Source: Pseudoglutamicibacter cumminsii (GTDB taxonomy: Bacteria; Actinomycetota; Actinomycetes; Actinomycetales; Micrococcaceae). Taken from it: 64,000 nt of DNA. This document shows, in pieces, positions 26,778 through 37,325 of the stretch. Numbering within the stretch: position 1 is the first letter of the stretch; each line of letters begins with the position of its first letter. The notes beneath the pieces were generated by a model. That model made no database searches. It saw only the letters and a program-made list of their open reading frames with translations, and was not told the DNA's origin. A program made the position numbers and the translations under genes. The DNA lies in assembly GCF_016907775.1 (NCBI RefSeq), contig NZ_JAFBCO010000001.1, forward strand, positions 1 to 64,000. The letters run 5' to 3'.

Positions 26778-27314
26778 CTACAACTTGACCGGGCGCTGCT
26801 TGTCTGGTTCAGCGACACTCGCCTGCCGCATCGACATCTTGCTGAAATCCTGACGCGCATTCTCACGCACACACGTCGAAATAGCCTTCGCCGCAAGCTT
26901 CGGGGCAGTCGTCATGACACGAACCACCTGCTCACGTTCCTCATACACAGGCTCTTCAACCGTGCCCAAACCACGCCATGCAAGATGGCCACGCAACGCA
27001 TCGGCAACCTGCTCGCCACGCGTCTTCTCACGTGCACCCGGTTCGGCGGCCTTCAGCGGAAAGCACACCAGAACATAGAACTGCTCATTCTCCGGAACCT
27101 CCCGGTAGCCGTCCTCCGCACACTGCTGTTCAAATGCGGCGAGCAGCCGCTCCCCTTCCTCAGGCTCCACATTGTCCTGAACGATCGGGGTATCCGACTG
27201 AAAACCAACCTTGCCAGCGTTCACTACAAACTGGCCGGTCGCTTCGTCCCACCACGCCTCACGGAACGTCTGCGGGCCAGACTCCGGAATGTTGTAAGCA
27301 CGAATAATAGGCAT
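26778..27314 (-). CDS. Conserved-looking hypothetical protein
   Basis: 178 residues, MPIIRAYNIPESGPQTFREA at the N-terminus. Soluble, acidic in the middle, basic at the C-terminus (PDKQRPVKL); no signal peptide or membrane segment. It lies six bases after the DUF402 gene and likely belongs to the dxs-DUF402 transcript. No family recognised. Confidence 0.6.
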   Translation of the reverse strand: MPIIRAYNIPESGPQTFREAWWDEATGQFVVNAGKVGFQSDTPIVQDNVEPEEGERLLAAFEQQCAEDGYREVPENEQFYVLVCFPLKAAEPGAREKTRGEQVADALRGHLAWRGLGTVEEPVYEEREQVVRVMTTAPKLAAKAISTCVRENARQDFSKMSMRQASVAEPDKQRPVKL

Positions 27315-27320
27315 GACTCT

Positions 27321-27914
27321 CTACTTTCCTTCAGCCTCGACCATGGCCCGCCCTTGCGCGAACCGTTCCTCAACACGCCCATCGAACGGAGCCAGCTTCT
27401 GCCCCACCCGCTCAAGAAGTTCAGAAGCCTCACGCGACATCGCCGCGATCAACTCTTGCGGATATCCCATGCTCACCTGATGCTCGGCGAACTCATCTTC
27501 ATCATCAAGATACACGCCAGTCGTGGAGCGGTCGATGACATCCAAATCCATATCAATGGAGTTCATCTCCCAGCCGCCGTCGCCAAGGCGACGCCACCCG
27601 ATGCCGGTGGAAACATCGATATACAGCTTCAAACCACGTCGATGCCCGCCCGGGTAAAACGTCGCGACCCACTCGCCCACGCGCGGAACCAAAACTACCG
27701 CGTCCTCGCGCGCGAAAAACGCGACCCCTGGACGCGACACGAAGATCCCTTGAGGCTGGTAAACCCACACCCCATCGGCATCCTGGCCCACGCACAGTCC
27801 GTACGTGACCCAGTGCGGGGAACCATCGAACTTCCACGCCCGCGTCACGATCGGCTCGCCGACAACCACATCTTCAGGGTTGCGCGCTAGCCCTTCCGGG
27901 ATCCCAGCCTTCAC
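27321..27914 (-). CDS. DUF402-domain protein
   Basis: 197 residues. The DUF402 core is visible: YIDVSTGIGW and DMDLDVIDR, followed by the acidic DEDEFAEH. DUF402 proteins have a beta-barrel with a metal site; some act on nucleoside phosphates or RNA, but the role here is not known. The GTG start overlaps the dxs stop (GTGA), so it is coupled to dxs. Confidence 0.85.
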   Translation of the reverse strand: MKAGIPEGLARNPEDVVVGEPIVTRAWKFDGSPHWVTYGLCVGQDADGVWVYQPQGIFVSRPGVAFFAREDAVVLVPRVGEWVATFYPGGHRRGLKLYIDVSTGIGWRRLGDGGWEMNSIDMDLDVIDRSTTGVYLDDEDEFAEHQVSMGYPQELIAAMSREASELLERVGQKLAPFDGRVEERFAQGRAMVEAEGK

Positions 27915-29908
27915 CCGCGGGCCTCAGTAGCTGCCGCAACGGTGTCTGCAGCATCGGCGCCATCTGTAGCACCGGCCTCGCGGGCACGCGGCACGCGCTC
28001 GCCCCGCATCGACTCCAGAACCTGGTTCACAACCGCGTCCACCGTGATTCCAGCATCCGCAAGGATCTCGGCACGGGTGCCATGAGCCAAGAACTCGTCG
28101 GGAACACCGACCTCGTTCAGGCCCGTATCGACACCCAGAGCACGCATCTCCTGCCGGTAACGCGAGCCCACGCCACCAGCGCGGATGCCGTCCTCGAGCG
28201 TGACCACCAGACGATGCTCAGCCGCCATATCCGAGATGCTACGAGCAAACGGAAGCACCCACCGCGGATCAACCACAGTCGCACCAACCCCATGGAACCG
28301 GAGGCGCTGCGCAACCTCAACCGCCATCGGAGCCAAAGCACCGATACCAACCAACAGCACATCGCGCTGGCCGTCCGCAGGCTCGACCAAAACATCGACG
28401 CCGTCCTCGGTACGACGCACAGGCGTGAGCTCTTCACCCACCGCGCCCTTAGCGAAACGCACCACGCTCGGCGCATCCTGCACCGCAACCGCTTCACGCA
28501 ACTGCTCACGCAGACTCGACGCATCCCGCGGAGCCGCAAGCCGCAGGCCAGGGATCGACTGAACCAACGCCATATCCCACACGCCGTGGTGGCTCGCCCC
28601 ATCAGGGCCCGTGACACCCGAACGATCCAGCGTGATCGTCACACCAGCCCTATGCAGTGCGACATCCATCAGCAACTGGTCATACGCCCGGTTCATGAAC
28701 GTCGAATACAACGCAACCACAGGATGCGCACCACCATACGCAAGCCCCGCGGCACTAGCGATCGCATGCTGCTCCGCGATTCCAACATCGATCACACGGT
28801 CAGGGAATTCCTGCTGCATCGCACCCAAGCCAACCGGCTGAAGCATCGCCGCGGTGATCGCCACGATGTCATCACGCTCGCGCGCCAACGCGAGCAGCTC
28901 AGAACCAAACACATCCGTGAAGCTCTGCGAATCCGTTTTCTTAACCGGCAGGCCCGTCTCCGGATCAATCACACCCACCGTATGGAACTGGTCCGCCTCA
29001 TCCTCGCGCGCCGGAGCGTAACCTCGACCCTTCTGCGTCAAAGCGTGCACCAAAACCGGGCCGTTGAATGCCTTCGCAGCCTTGAACGCATCCTCAAGGT
29101 CCTGAACCGAGTGCCCGTCAACCGGGCCGATGTACTTCAGACCCAAATCGGCGAACATCGGCTGCGCAGCCCAGTAATCCTTGAAAGACTCCTTGATAGC
29201 GTGCAAAGACTTATACGTGCCGCGCTGGAACGCGTTGCCGTGCTTGAGTTTCTCTTTCATGAAGCGCATCGTCTGCACATACTTGCGCGACACACGCACT
29301 TGGTCGATCTTCTTACGCACCTGCGATGTCACGCCGTCCATCGTCTTCGCGAGCCCACCCACGGTAGGCGCATACGAGCGGCCGTTGTCGTTGACCACGA
29401 TGATCGCCTTGCGGTGTTCATCGCCCGCGATGTTGTTGAGGGCTTCCCACGCCATACCGCCGGTTAGCGCGCCGTCACCGATCACACCCACGGTCCAACG
29501 GTCATCTTCCCCCGCTAGTACGCGGGCACGGGAGATCCCATCGACCCACGACAATGAGCTCGATGCGTGTGAAGACTCCACGACATCGTGCTCAGATTCT
29601 TCACGCGAAGGATAACCAGCCAAGCCACCCTTTTGACGCAACCGATCGAATTCCTGCCGCCCCGTCAGAATCTTGTGAACATAGCTCTGGTGCCCCGTAT
29701 CAAACACGAGGGTGTCATGCGGCGAATCGAAGACCCGATGCAGCGCCATCGTGAGTTCAACGACGCCGAGGTTAGGGCCCAAATGCCCGCCCGTCTTTGC
29801 GACGTGCGTGATGAGGAACTGCCGAATCTGTTCCGCGACATCAATCAGCTCTTCCTGATCCAAAGCCCGCAGATCTTCAGGCGAGGTGATGCTGTTGAGG
29901 TGTGGCAC
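27911..29908 (-). CDS. dxs: 1-deoxy-D-xylulose-5-phosphate synthase
   Basis: 665 residues. It makes DXP from pyruvate and glyceraldehyde-3-phosphate with thiamine diphosphate, the entry step of the MEP isoprenoid pathway. Motifs: HVAKTGGHLGPNLG (catalytic His), DTGHQSYVHKI, the ThDP motif GDGALTGGMAWEALN ... NDN, DVGIAEQHA and DRSGVTGPDG. GTG 29908 has GGAGGAC upstream. The C-terminal 35 residues are an Ala-rich extension. It is the leading gene of the dxs-DUF402-hypothetical group. Confidence 0.97.
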   Translation of the reverse strand: MPHLNSITSPEDLRALDQEELIDVAEQIRQFLITHVAKTGGHLGPNLGVVELTMALHRVFDSPHDTLVFDTGHQSYVHKILTGRQEFDRLRQKGGLAGYPSREESEHDVVESSHASSSLSWVDGISRARVLAGEDDRWTVGVIGDGALTGGMAWEALNNIAGDEHRKAIIVVNDNGRSYAPTVGGLAKTMDGVTSQVRKKIDQVRVSRKYVQTMRFMKEKLKHGNAFQRGTYKSLHAIKESFKDYWAAQPMFADLGLKYIGPVDGHSVQDLEDAFKAAKAFNGPVLVHALTQKGRGYAPAREDEADQFHTVGVIDPETGLPVKKTDSQSFTDVFGSELLALARERDDIVAITAAMLQPVGLGAMQQEFPDRVIDVGIAEQHAIASAAGLAYGGAHPVVALYSTFMNRAYDQLLMDVALHRAGVTITLDRSGVTGPDGASHHGVWDMALVQSIPGLRLAAPRDASSLREQLREAVAVQDAPSVVRFAKGAVGEELTPVRRTEDGVDVLVEPADGQRDVLLVGIGALAPMAVEVAQRLRFHGVGATVVDPRWVLPFARSISDMAAEHRLVVTLEDGIRAGGVGSRYRQEMRALGVDTGLNEVGVPDEFLAHGTRAEILADAGITVDAVVNQVLESMRGERVPRAREAGATDGADAADTVAAATEARG

Positions 29909-30051
29909 CCGGCTCGTCCTCCACTTCTGTTGTCTGATGTAGCCGTCACAGTCGACTCTGCACAGCAGGCGGTGCGGCTGAGTGGCATCCGTACTAGTTT
30001 AGCCCGTCGGTAGCGTGAAGGTGACCGGCGTTTGAACGTGACAGTAAAACG

Positions 30052-30086
30052 GAGGATGGCCCCAACACTCGGTTGAGGCCATCCTC
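30052..30086. terminator. Hairpin terminator downstream of acnA
   Basis: A 10-bp stem gaggatggcc and its complement ggccatcctc around a 15-base loop, in the 278-base gap between acnA and dxs. On the minus strand it lies about 100 bases after the acnA stop. Confidence 0.65.
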
Positions 30087-30186
30087 TGTTGTTTGCTGTA
30101 CCCAGCGCGGCTACCAGCTGTGCCGTAGTGAGCTCACTTGCTTTTAGCTCGCTACAGCACCTGCCGGTTGCGCCGTCTCAGGTGAC

Positions 30187-32892
30187 TTACTTGTTAGCGG
30201 CGATGTTGCGCAGAACGTACTGCAGGATACCGCCGTTACGGTAGTAGTCAGCTTCACCTGGGGTATCGATGCGCACCACTGCATCGAAGGTGGTTTCCTT
30301 ACCGTCTTCGCCGGTAGCGGTAACCTTCACGGTCTTTGGCCTCGAGCCGTTGTTGAGCTCGTTGATGCCCTCAATCTTGAAGGTCTCAGTGCCGGTCAAG
30401 CCCAGCGAGTCTGCCGACTCGCCTTCTGGGAACTGGAGCGGCAGAACGCCCATACCGATCAGGTTGGAACGGTGAATGCGCTCGTAGGAGACAGCGATAA
30501 CTGCCTTGACGCCCAGCAGCGCGGTACCCTTCGCAGCCCAGTCACGGGAAGAACCCGAGCCGTATTCGGCGCCTGCCAGTACAACGAGCGGGGTGCCCTG
30601 CTCCTTGTAGTTCATAGCTGCGTCGTAAACGGTGGACTGTGGACCCTCAGCCTGGGTGAAGTCGCGGGTGAAGCCACCCTCGACGTTGTCCAGCAGCTGG
30701 TTGCGGAGGCGGATGTTCGCGAAGGTACCGCGAATCATCACCTCGTGGTTACCACGGCGGGAACCGTAGGAGTTGAAGTCCTTACGCTCAACACCGTTCT
30801 CGAGCAGGTACTTACCTGCTGGGGTGTCGGACTTGAAGGAGCCTGCTGGGGAGATGTGGTCGGTCGTGACCGAGTCGCCCAGCTTGAGCAGAACGCGAGC
30901 GCCGTCGATGTCCTCGACTGGCTCCGGCTTCTCGCCCATGCCTTCGAAGTAAGGAGGCTTACGCACGTAGGTGGAGTCTGCATCCCACTCGAAGGTGTTG
31001 CCTTCTGGGGTGTCGAGGGACTTCCAGCGCTCGTCGCCGTCGAAGACGGATGCGTAGTCGCTCTTGAACATGTCAGAGTCGATCGACTCGGAGATGACCT
31101 TCTCAACCTCGGTTGGGTTTGGCCAGATGTCCTTGAGGAAGACGTCGTTGCCGTCCTTGTCCTGGCCCAGGGCTTCGTTCTCGAAGTCGAAGTCCATGGT
31201 GCCTGCCAGCGCGTAAGCGATCACGAGTGGAGGCGACGCCAGGTAGTTCATCTTCACATCGGGGTTGATGCGGCCTTCGAAGTTACGGTTACCGGAGAGA
31301 ACCGAAACTGCGGTGAGGTCGTTGTCCTGAACTGCCTTGGAGATCTCTGGCTCGAGTGGGCCGGAGTTACCGATGCAGGTCGTGCAGCCGTAGCCGACCA
31401 CGAAGAAGCCGAGCTTCTCGAGGTATGGGATGAGGCCGGACTTCTCGTAGTAGTTGGTGACAACCTTGGAACCCGGAGCCACGGAGGTCTTGACCCACGG
31501 CTTGGAGGTCAGGCCCTTTTCAACCGCGTTGCGTGCCAGCAGTGCTGCCGCGAGCATCACGGATGGGTTGGAGGTGTTGGTGCAGGACGTGATCGATGCG
31601 ATCGAAACGAAGCCGTGGTCGAGGGTGAACTCGCGGCCGTCGTCCATCTTGACGTCGACTGCAGCGGATGGGCGGCCCTTGCCTGCCTGGTCGCGGCCGT
31701 CGGAGTAGTTCTCGATGTCCTTGCGGAACTGGTCCTTGGCGCTCGTGAGTTCGATGCGGTCCTGTGGACGCTTCGGGCCAGCGATGGATGGGACAACGGT
31801 CGAGAGGTCGAGCTCGAGGTACTCGGAGTACTCGGCTTCGTTCTCTGGGTCGTGCCACAGGCCCTGTTCCTTGGCGTATGCCTCAACCAGGTCGATGTTC
31901 TCCTGTGGGCGGCCGGTCAGGCGCAGGTAGTCGAGGGTGACCTCGTCGATCGGGAACATTGCCGCAGTCGAACCGAACTCTGGCGACATGTTACCGATGG
32001 TTGCGCGGTTCGCGAGTGGAACAGCGGATACGCCCTTGCCGTAGAACTCAACGAACTTACCGACAACGCCGTGCTGACGCAGCATCTCGGTGATGGTCAA
32101 CACGACGTCGGTTGCGGTTGCGCCAGCTGGGATCTCGCCCGAGAGCTTGAAGCCAACAACGCGTGGGATGAGCATCGACACTGGCTGGCCGAGCATCGCT
32201 GCCTCAGCCTCGATACCGCCAACGCCCCAACCGAGAACACCGAGGCCGTTGACCATGGTGGTGTGGGAGTCGGTACCGACACAGGTGTCTGGGTATGCGC
32301 GCAGAACGCCGTCGACCTCGCGGGTCATGACGGTGCGTGCCAAGTATTCGATGTTGACCTGGTGGACAATACCGGTGCCTGGAGGAACGACCTTGAAGTC
32401 GTCGAATGCGGTCTGGCCCCAGCGGAGGAACTGGTAGCGCTCGCCGTTGCGCTCGTACTCGATCTCCATGTTGCGCTCGAGCGCGGCTTCGGTACCGAAC
32501 TTGTCGATCTGAACCGAGTGGTCGATGACCAGCTCAGCTGGCGCGAGAGGGTTGACTCGCTTGGCGTCGCCACCCAGGTCCTGGATGGCTTCACGCATGG
32601 TTGCCAGGTCGACGATGCAAGGGACACCGGTGAAGTCCTGCATGATGACGCGGGCTGGGGTGAACTGGATCTCGGTGTTTGGCTGTGCCTTTGGATCCCA
32701 GTTGCCAAGGGCCTCGATGTGCTCCTTGGTGATGTTGGCGCCGTCTTCGGTGCGCAGCAGGTTCTCGAGCAGCACCTTGAGGCTAAATGGAAGACGCTCG
32801 GAGCCCTTTACGGCGTCCAGGCGAAAAATTTCATATTCGGTGCCCTTGACGTTGAGTACGTCCTTAGCGCCGAAGCTGTCCACGGTTGTCAT
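30187..32892 (-). CDS. acnA: Aconitate hydratase
   Basis: 901 residues. The monofunctional AcnA/IRP type: interconverts citrate and isocitrate in the TCA cycle with a 4Fe-4S cluster. Cluster cysteines are in [10 protein letters not shown] and [14 protein letters not shown]. Other motifs: [32 protein letters not shown] and [12 protein letters not shown]. Length is normal for the family. It stands alone with its own GAGAGGAG site and a terminator downstream. Confidence 0.98.
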   Translation of the reverse strand: MTTVDSFGAKDVLNVKGTEYEIFRLDAVKGSERLPFSLKVLLENLLRTEDGANITKEHIEALGNWDPKAQPNTEIQFTPARVIMQDFTGVPCIVDLATMREAIQDLGGDAKRVNPLAPAELVIDHSVQIDKFGTEAALERNMEIEYERNGERYQFLRWGQTAFDDFKVVPPGTGIVHQVNIEYLARTVMTREVDGVLRAYPDTCVGTDSHTTMVNGLGVLGWGVGGIEAEAAMLGQPVSMLIPRVVGFKLSGEIPAGATATDVVLTITEMLRQHGVVGKFVEFYGKGVSAVPLANRATIGNMSPEFGSTAAMFPIDEVTLDYLRLTGRPQENIDLVEAYAKEQGLWHDPENEAEYSEYLELDLSTVVPSIAGPKRPQDRIELTSAKDQFRKDIENYSDGRDQAGKGRPSAAVDVKMDDGREFTLDHGFVSIASITSCTNTSNPSVMLAAALLARNAVEKGLTSKPWVKTSVAPGSKVVTNYYEKSGLIPYLEKLGFFVVGYGCTTCIGNSGPLEPEISKAVQDNDLTAVSVLSGNRNFEGRINPDVKMNYLASPPLVIAYALAGTMDFDFENEALGQDKDGNDVFLKDIWPNPTEVEKVISESIDSDMFKSDYASVFDGDERWKSLDTPEGNTFEWDADSTYVRKPPYFEGMGEKPEPVEDIDGARVLLKLGDSVTTDHISPAGSFKSDTPAGKYLLENGVERKDFNSYGSRRGNHEVMIRGTFANIRLRNQLLDNVEGGFTRDFTQAEGPQSTVYDAAMNYKEQGTPLVVLAGAEYGSGSSRDWAAKGTALLGVKAVIAVSYERIHRSNLIGMGVLPLQFPEGESADSLGLTGTETFKIEGINELNNGSRPKTVKVTATGEDGKETTFDAVVRIDTPGEADYYRNGGILQYVLRNIAANK

Positions 32893-33037
32893 GGATCTCC
32901 TCTCGCAAGTGATCTGTCCTGAGCAGCGACGCTGGTGTCGGCGCCGTTTGGCTCAGCGCAGTTATGTCTAATCCTACCGGGTACCTCCGACTGTTTGGCG
33001 TCTATGACACAAGCAGACCGGGTGGCGAATCCCACGT

Positions 33038-34498
33038 TTACGGCTTGTTTTGTGGCTTTGGCGTGAAGAGCGCGATGGTTTCGATGTGGTGGGTGTGGGG
33101 GTAGAGATCGCGCCCGGTGAGTGATGTGAGTTGGTAGCCGCTACCCACGAGTTGGCGGGCGTCGCGGGCGAACGCGGCGGGGTCGCATGCAACGTAGACG
33201 ATGCGGTTCGGTGCGAGGCTCACGATGCGGTTGATTGCTACCTTCCCTGCTCCTGCGCGGGGTGGGTCGAGCACGATGCCGTCGATGGCGGCGTCGCGTT
33301 GGTTTCGGTTTCGTGCACTGCGTGGTTTGTGGACCAGTTGTGCGAGCGCACGCTCGACTCGGTCTTGCACGATACGGGCTTGCGGCGCGTCTTTAAGGTT
33401 GCGTTTTGCGTCGCGGTGGGTTCCCGGCGCCCCTTCGATCGAGATGACTTCGCCGCTCTCCCCCACGGCGTCGGCGAGCGCCGCCGTGAACAGTCCGGCG
33501 CCTGCGTAGAGGTCGAGCCAGCGTTGGCTGGGCTGGACCTCGGCGTAGGTCATGACGTCGTGCATGAGGGTTTCTGGCGCTGAACTGTGGATCTGCCAGA
33601 AGCCTTCGCCTGTAACCCGATAGCGATAGCTGCTAGCGGTTTGTGTCAGCCATGTTCGCCCGGTGACGCGTTCGACGCGGCCGAGGCCGTCGCTGGCCGC
33701 CCCGCTAATTTGGTTAAGGATCGCGATCGAGGCGGCTGGCGCATCGTTGGCCGGACCATCATTGCGGGTGAGGCCTTCGACATGTTGGCTGAGCCGTTTG
33801 ATTGCTCCGCGTGCCGCACGCGTCGCTTCTCCGGTTCCGGTCACGGTCGGGACCGCGAGGAGCAGCGGCGGCTCGTCGGTGTTAGAGACCGCGAGTTCGA
33901 TCTTCTCGAGGCCTGCCAAATCAACCTCACCGAGCCGTAGTGCTTCAAGCCGGTGATGTTGCAGCGGCATGCGTGGGGTTGGGATGAGTGTGTGGCTGCG
34001 GGCCTGACGCATCGCGATCCGGCCCTGTTCATCGATCGCGTACGCCATGCGGGTTCGCCAGCCGAGCCCACCGTCGGTGTCCGTCAGCGGTGGCAGGACG
34101 CCGCGATAGTCGGTTTCGTTGACGTCGATGCCGCCGATGCGGGCTAGCTGTTCCGCTACGATGCGGGTCTTCAGTTCTCGTTGGTGGGTCAGCTCGATGT
34201 GCCCGAAGTCCGCTCCACCCGGCACTTCCTGACCGTGTTTCAGTGGATCTGCGCTGTCCCACACATGCGGAACGCGATGTGGAGATGCTTCGCGGACTGC
34301 GATGACGTCGCCTCGCCACATCCGCGCATCCGGCGCGGGATCATCCACACGCACCGTGACCCGCTCCCCTGGGATGCCGTAGCGGGCAAACACGACGCGG
34401 CCGTCCTCGGCCCTGCCAACAGATTCACCGCCGTGGGCGATCCCGGTTAGCTGCAGCTCAAGCTCCACGGGTGTCAGCACGTTGTCAGTTTGAGTCAC
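33038..34498 (-). CDS. TRAM-domain class I RNA (uracil-5) methyltransferase
   Basis: 486 residues. N-terminal TRAM domain (AHGGESVGRAEDGRVVFARY), then a SAM-binding Rossmann domain with DLYAGAGLFTAAL, IVLDPPRAGAGK and the catalytic Cys in VYVACDPAAF. It belongs to the RumA/TrmA/RlmD family that methylates uridine C5 in rRNA or tRNA. The exact site cannot be told from sequence. Orthologous in position to Rv2689c of M. tuberculosis. It begins two bases after the APC permease gene ends. Confidence 0.92.
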   Translation of the reverse strand: MTQTDNVLTPVELELQLTGIAHGGESVGRAEDGRVVFARYGIPGERVTVRVDDPAPDARMWRGDVIAVREASPHRVPHVWDSADPLKHGQEVPGGADFGHIELTHQRELKTRIVAEQLARIGGIDVNETDYRGVLPPLTDTDGGLGWRTRMAYAIDEQGRIAMRQARSHTLIPTPRMPLQHHRLEALRLGEVDLAGLEKIELAVSNTDEPPLLLAVPTVTGTGEATRAARGAIKRLSQHVEGLTRNDGPANDAPAASIAILNQISGAASDGLGRVERVTGRTWLTQTASSYRYRVTGEGFWQIHSSAPETLMHDVMTYAEVQPSQRWLDLYAGAGLFTAALADAVGESGEVISIEGAPGTHRDAKRNLKDAPQARIVQDRVERALAQLVHKPRSARNRNQRDAAIDGIVLDPPRAGAGKVAINRIVSLAPNRIVYVACDPAAFARDARQLVGSGYQLTSLTGRDLYPHTHHIETIALFTPKPQNKP

Positions 34499-34500
34499 GT

Positions 34501-36543
34501 TTACGAACCTTCCTGTGAAACACGATCACCCTGTGAACCATGACCCTCTGCCGCGTCGGCCCCACCCGCGTTCGAATCATCGATGTCTTGTTCCAAACCG
34601 ATCTGCCACGGAACGGTAGCGATCACAATCCCCGGCTCAAGCCTCAGATGCGAATGCAGTCTCGCAACCACCTGGTTGTGAACGAGCCGCTCCCACGCGT
34701 GCTCAACAACGTATTCCGGAACGAACACCGCGACGATCTCGCGAGGCTTCTCGGCCCTGATCCGCCGGATGTGGTCCACGAGCGGACCCGCGACGTCACG
34801 GTATGGCGAAGCCAGAACTGTCAACGGAACAGGAAGCTGAGCTTCGTCCCAACTGTTCAAGAACCGGGAGGTGCGCTCAGGTTCCGTGTCTACCAGAACA
34901 CACTCGAGCCGTGCTGGCCGCATCCCTCGCGCATACGCAATCGCGCGACGCACGGGCCGGTTGGTATTCGACGCCAGAACCAACGCATGAACGCGGCTCG
35001 GCAAAACATCGTCCGCGCAGGCAAGCTCCCCAGGCGTGTGTTGCGGAGCCTTCAGCCGCCGGTCAACATGCCGATAGTGCCTGCGTATCGAAAGCATCAA
35101 GGCAGCACCCAGAGCAATCAAGAGGAAAGCTATGAACGCGCCATACGCCAGGCGCGTCGCAACAATGCTGATCAGCACCAGGAAAGACAGCCCCGACGTA
35201 AAACCGGCCAACAGCAAGTGCCGAACATCACGACGTCGGGTAGCGCGCACCGCGTGGCGGCGATGCTTATTCGCACGCCGCGCAAGCCCCAACTGGCCGA
35301 CCCCAAACGCCATGAAAATACCCACGACGTAGAGCTGAATCAGATCCGTGACACGCGAACCAAACGCGACCACCAGAATGCCCGCAAAACCGCCGAGCAA
35401 CAGAATCCCGTTAGAAAACACCAAGCGCTCGCCGCGGGTACGCATCTGGCGTGGCAGCAGGTCATCTTGGGCAAGTTGATATGCAAGACGCGGGAAAGAC
35501 GCGAACGCGGACATGCCCGCACCCAGCAGGATCATGAACGTCACAACCGCCACGACGATCGCCGGCCAGTGAGCCCCGATGATGGACTGCGAAAGCAAAA
35601 CTGTAACCGGGGTTGGCCATGTGCCCGGCTCAACAGCTCGCTGGGCATCCGTTCCTGAACCAGTCAGCCCGCTCGCCGCTGGCGCGAGGCCCGAAATGTG
35701 GGCGAGCACCAGTATCCCCACCATTCCCAGCGCCGAAACCACACCGATGAACAACAGCGTTCGGCCCGCGGTCTTAGCTCGAGGCGAGCGGATCGAGGAC
35801 GCATTCGTAACCGGAGTCTCAAGACCAGTCACGGCAGCCGAGCCCGTAGAGAACGCACGCAAAACCAAAATCACGGCAGCCCAGCCTTCAGCTGGTGCCG
35901 GTACGCGAGCTTGCGCGTTAGCCGCCGACGCGCCCTCGAACGGCTCCAGATGGCCTGAAACCATGACCATGACGCCGCCTGCCACCAGGATCAGCAACAG
36001 CATCGCAAGAAACAGGTACACGCTGACGATGCGGACCCGGACCGAGCGTGCCCACCCACGCAGGCTCAGGAGCGTCAAGAGGACAATTCCACCCAACGCG
36101 ATCCACGGCTGAACCGGTTCAAGCGACGGGAACGCGATCACAACATAGCTCGCAGCGACCGCCATCGAAACCGCAACAGTCAACGTCAAGTCCAAGAGCA
36201 ACGCAGCACCCACCGCGGCACCCGCGCGCATTCCAAGCTCGGTGCGTGCAATCTGATAATCGCCCTGCCCCGGAGCCCTGCGAACCGTCATCCGATACGC
36301 CGCGACCAGAATCAGCGTGAGCAAAGCAACCGCGATGCCCACCCACGGAGCGAACACGAGCGCCGCGACACCGCCAGCAGCCAATGTGAAAAGAATCTCA
36401 TCCGGCGCATACGCCAAAGACGAGATCGCATTAGTGGAAAGCGCAGGCACAGCATCCTTCGGGGCAAGGCGAGTCTCCGGGCTTTTACCCGTCGCAACTG
36501 CCTGCCCAACGAAGGCGCGTTTCACCGCATCAAAAAACGTCAC
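34501..36543 (-). CDS. APC-superfamily permease
   Basis: 680 residues from GTG 36543. About 12 membrane segments (VFAPWVGIAVALLTLILVAAY and so on) and a cytoplasmic C-terminal region of about 190 residues. Matches the position and layout of Rv2690c, next to and divergent from the ceoBC potassium regulators. Substrate is unknown; amino acids or potassium are both possible for this group. The C-terminal region includes VPEYVVEHAWERLVHNQ, reminiscent of a universal-stress-like domain, which is inference. Confidence 0.88.
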   Translation of the reverse strand: MTFFDAVKRAFVGQAVATGKSPETRLAPKDAVPALSTNAISSLAYAPDEILFTLAAGGVAALVFAPWVGIAVALLTLILVAAYRMTVRRAPGQGDYQIARTELGMRAGAAVGAALLLDLTLTVAVSMAVAASYVVIAFPSLEPVQPWIALGGIVLLTLLSLRGWARSVRVRIVSVYLFLAMLLLILVAGGVMVMVSGHLEPFEGASAANAQARVPAPAEGWAAVILVLRAFSTGSAAVTGLETPVTNASSIRSPRAKTAGRTLLFIGVVSALGMVGILVLAHISGLAPAASGLTGSGTDAQRAVEPGTWPTPVTVLLSQSIIGAHWPAIVVAVVTFMILLGAGMSAFASFPRLAYQLAQDDLLPRQMRTRGERLVFSNGILLLGGFAGILVVAFGSRVTDLIQLYVVGIFMAFGVGQLGLARRANKHRRHAVRATRRRDVRHLLLAGFTSGLSFLVLISIVATRLAYGAFIAFLLIALGAALMLSIRRHYRHVDRRLKAPQHTPGELACADDVLPSRVHALVLASNTNRPVRRAIAYARGMRPARLECVLVDTEPERTSRFLNSWDEAQLPVPLTVLASPYRDVAGPLVDHIRRIRAEKPREIVAVFVPEYVVEHAWERLVHNQVVARLHSHLRLEPGIVIATVPWQIGLEQDIDDSNAGGADAAEGHGSQGDRVSQEGS

Positions 36544-36605
36544 CCATCCAGAGTAGCCCCGAACGTGGCACACTGAGATGAGTCAAGAAACGAGGCACTC
36601 AAACC

Positions 36606-37325
36606 ATGGCTCACTTTGTCATCATGGGTTGCGGGCGCGTTGGCGCCCTCCTAGCCCAAACGCTTGAAGACGGCGGCCATTCCGTGGCTGTGATCGACAA
36701 GAACCCTAACGCGTTCCGCCGGCTCCCTGTCGGCTTCAGCGGCGAGCGCATCACCGGCGTCGGCTTTGACCTGGAAGTCCTCAAAGAAGCCCGGGTCTCA
36801 GAGGCCTATGCGTTCGCCGCGGTATCTTCAGGCGATAACTCGAACATGCTCGCAACCCGTGTTGCACGCGAAGAGTTCAACGTCCCCCACGTAGTGGCTC
36901 GCATCTATGACCCAGGCCGCGCCGAAGTGTTCCAGCGCCTCGGCATCCCCACTGTCGCGAGCGTGCGCTGGAGCGCAGACCAAGTCTTGCGCCGTATCCT
37001 CCCCTCCCACACGCTCTACGGCGACTACCGCGATTCAACCGGCACCATCATGCTGCGCGAACTCAACGTCGCCCCGGCATGGCGTGGCCAGCCGCTCGCC
37101 CGCATCGAAGAACTCGCCGGCGTGCGCATCGCCTACATCACCCGCTTCGGGGAAAGCATCATCCCGAACCCCGGGATGCTGTTCCAAGAAACCGATACGT
37201 TACACGCGACGATGCGCGTCGATGCCGTGGCGGACGTCGACCGGATCTTGTCGGAGACCCCGCAACGGGCTGAAAAACTTGCCGAAGAACTCACTGAAGA
37301 CGTCACGGACGAGGTAGAGGAATGA
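36606..37325 (+). CDS. ceoB: TrkA-family potassium uptake regulator CeoB
   Basis: 239 residues. N-terminal KTN (RCK) Rossmann domain with GCGRVGALLAQTLEDGGH and the acidic end of beta-2 (VIDKNPN), then a TrkA-C domain (about 145-220). RCK proteins gate K+ channels and transporters in response to nucleotides. It overlaps ceoC by four bases and faces away from the APC permease. Confidence 0.93.
   Translation: MAHFVIMGCGRVGALLAQTLEDGGHSVAVIDKNPNAFRRLPVGFSGERITGVGFDLEVLKEARVSEAYAFAAVSSGDNSNMLATRVAREEFNVPHVVARIYDPGRAEVFQRLGIPTVASVRWSADQVLRRILPSHTLYGDYRDSTGTIMLRELNVAPAWRGQPLARIEELAGVRIAYITRFGESIIPNPGMLFQETDTLHATMRVDAVADVDRILSETPQRAEKLAEELTEDVTDEVEE

Noticed and set aside
28082-29467. 461-codon open frame opposite dxs
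   Set aside because: Arg/His-rich antisense shadow of a certain gene.
30472-32922. 816-codon open frame opposite acnA
   Set aside because: It is the exact antisense of a highly conserved aconitase; composition (Val/Leu/Ala/Gly shadow) and lack of motifs or binding site show it is not a gene.
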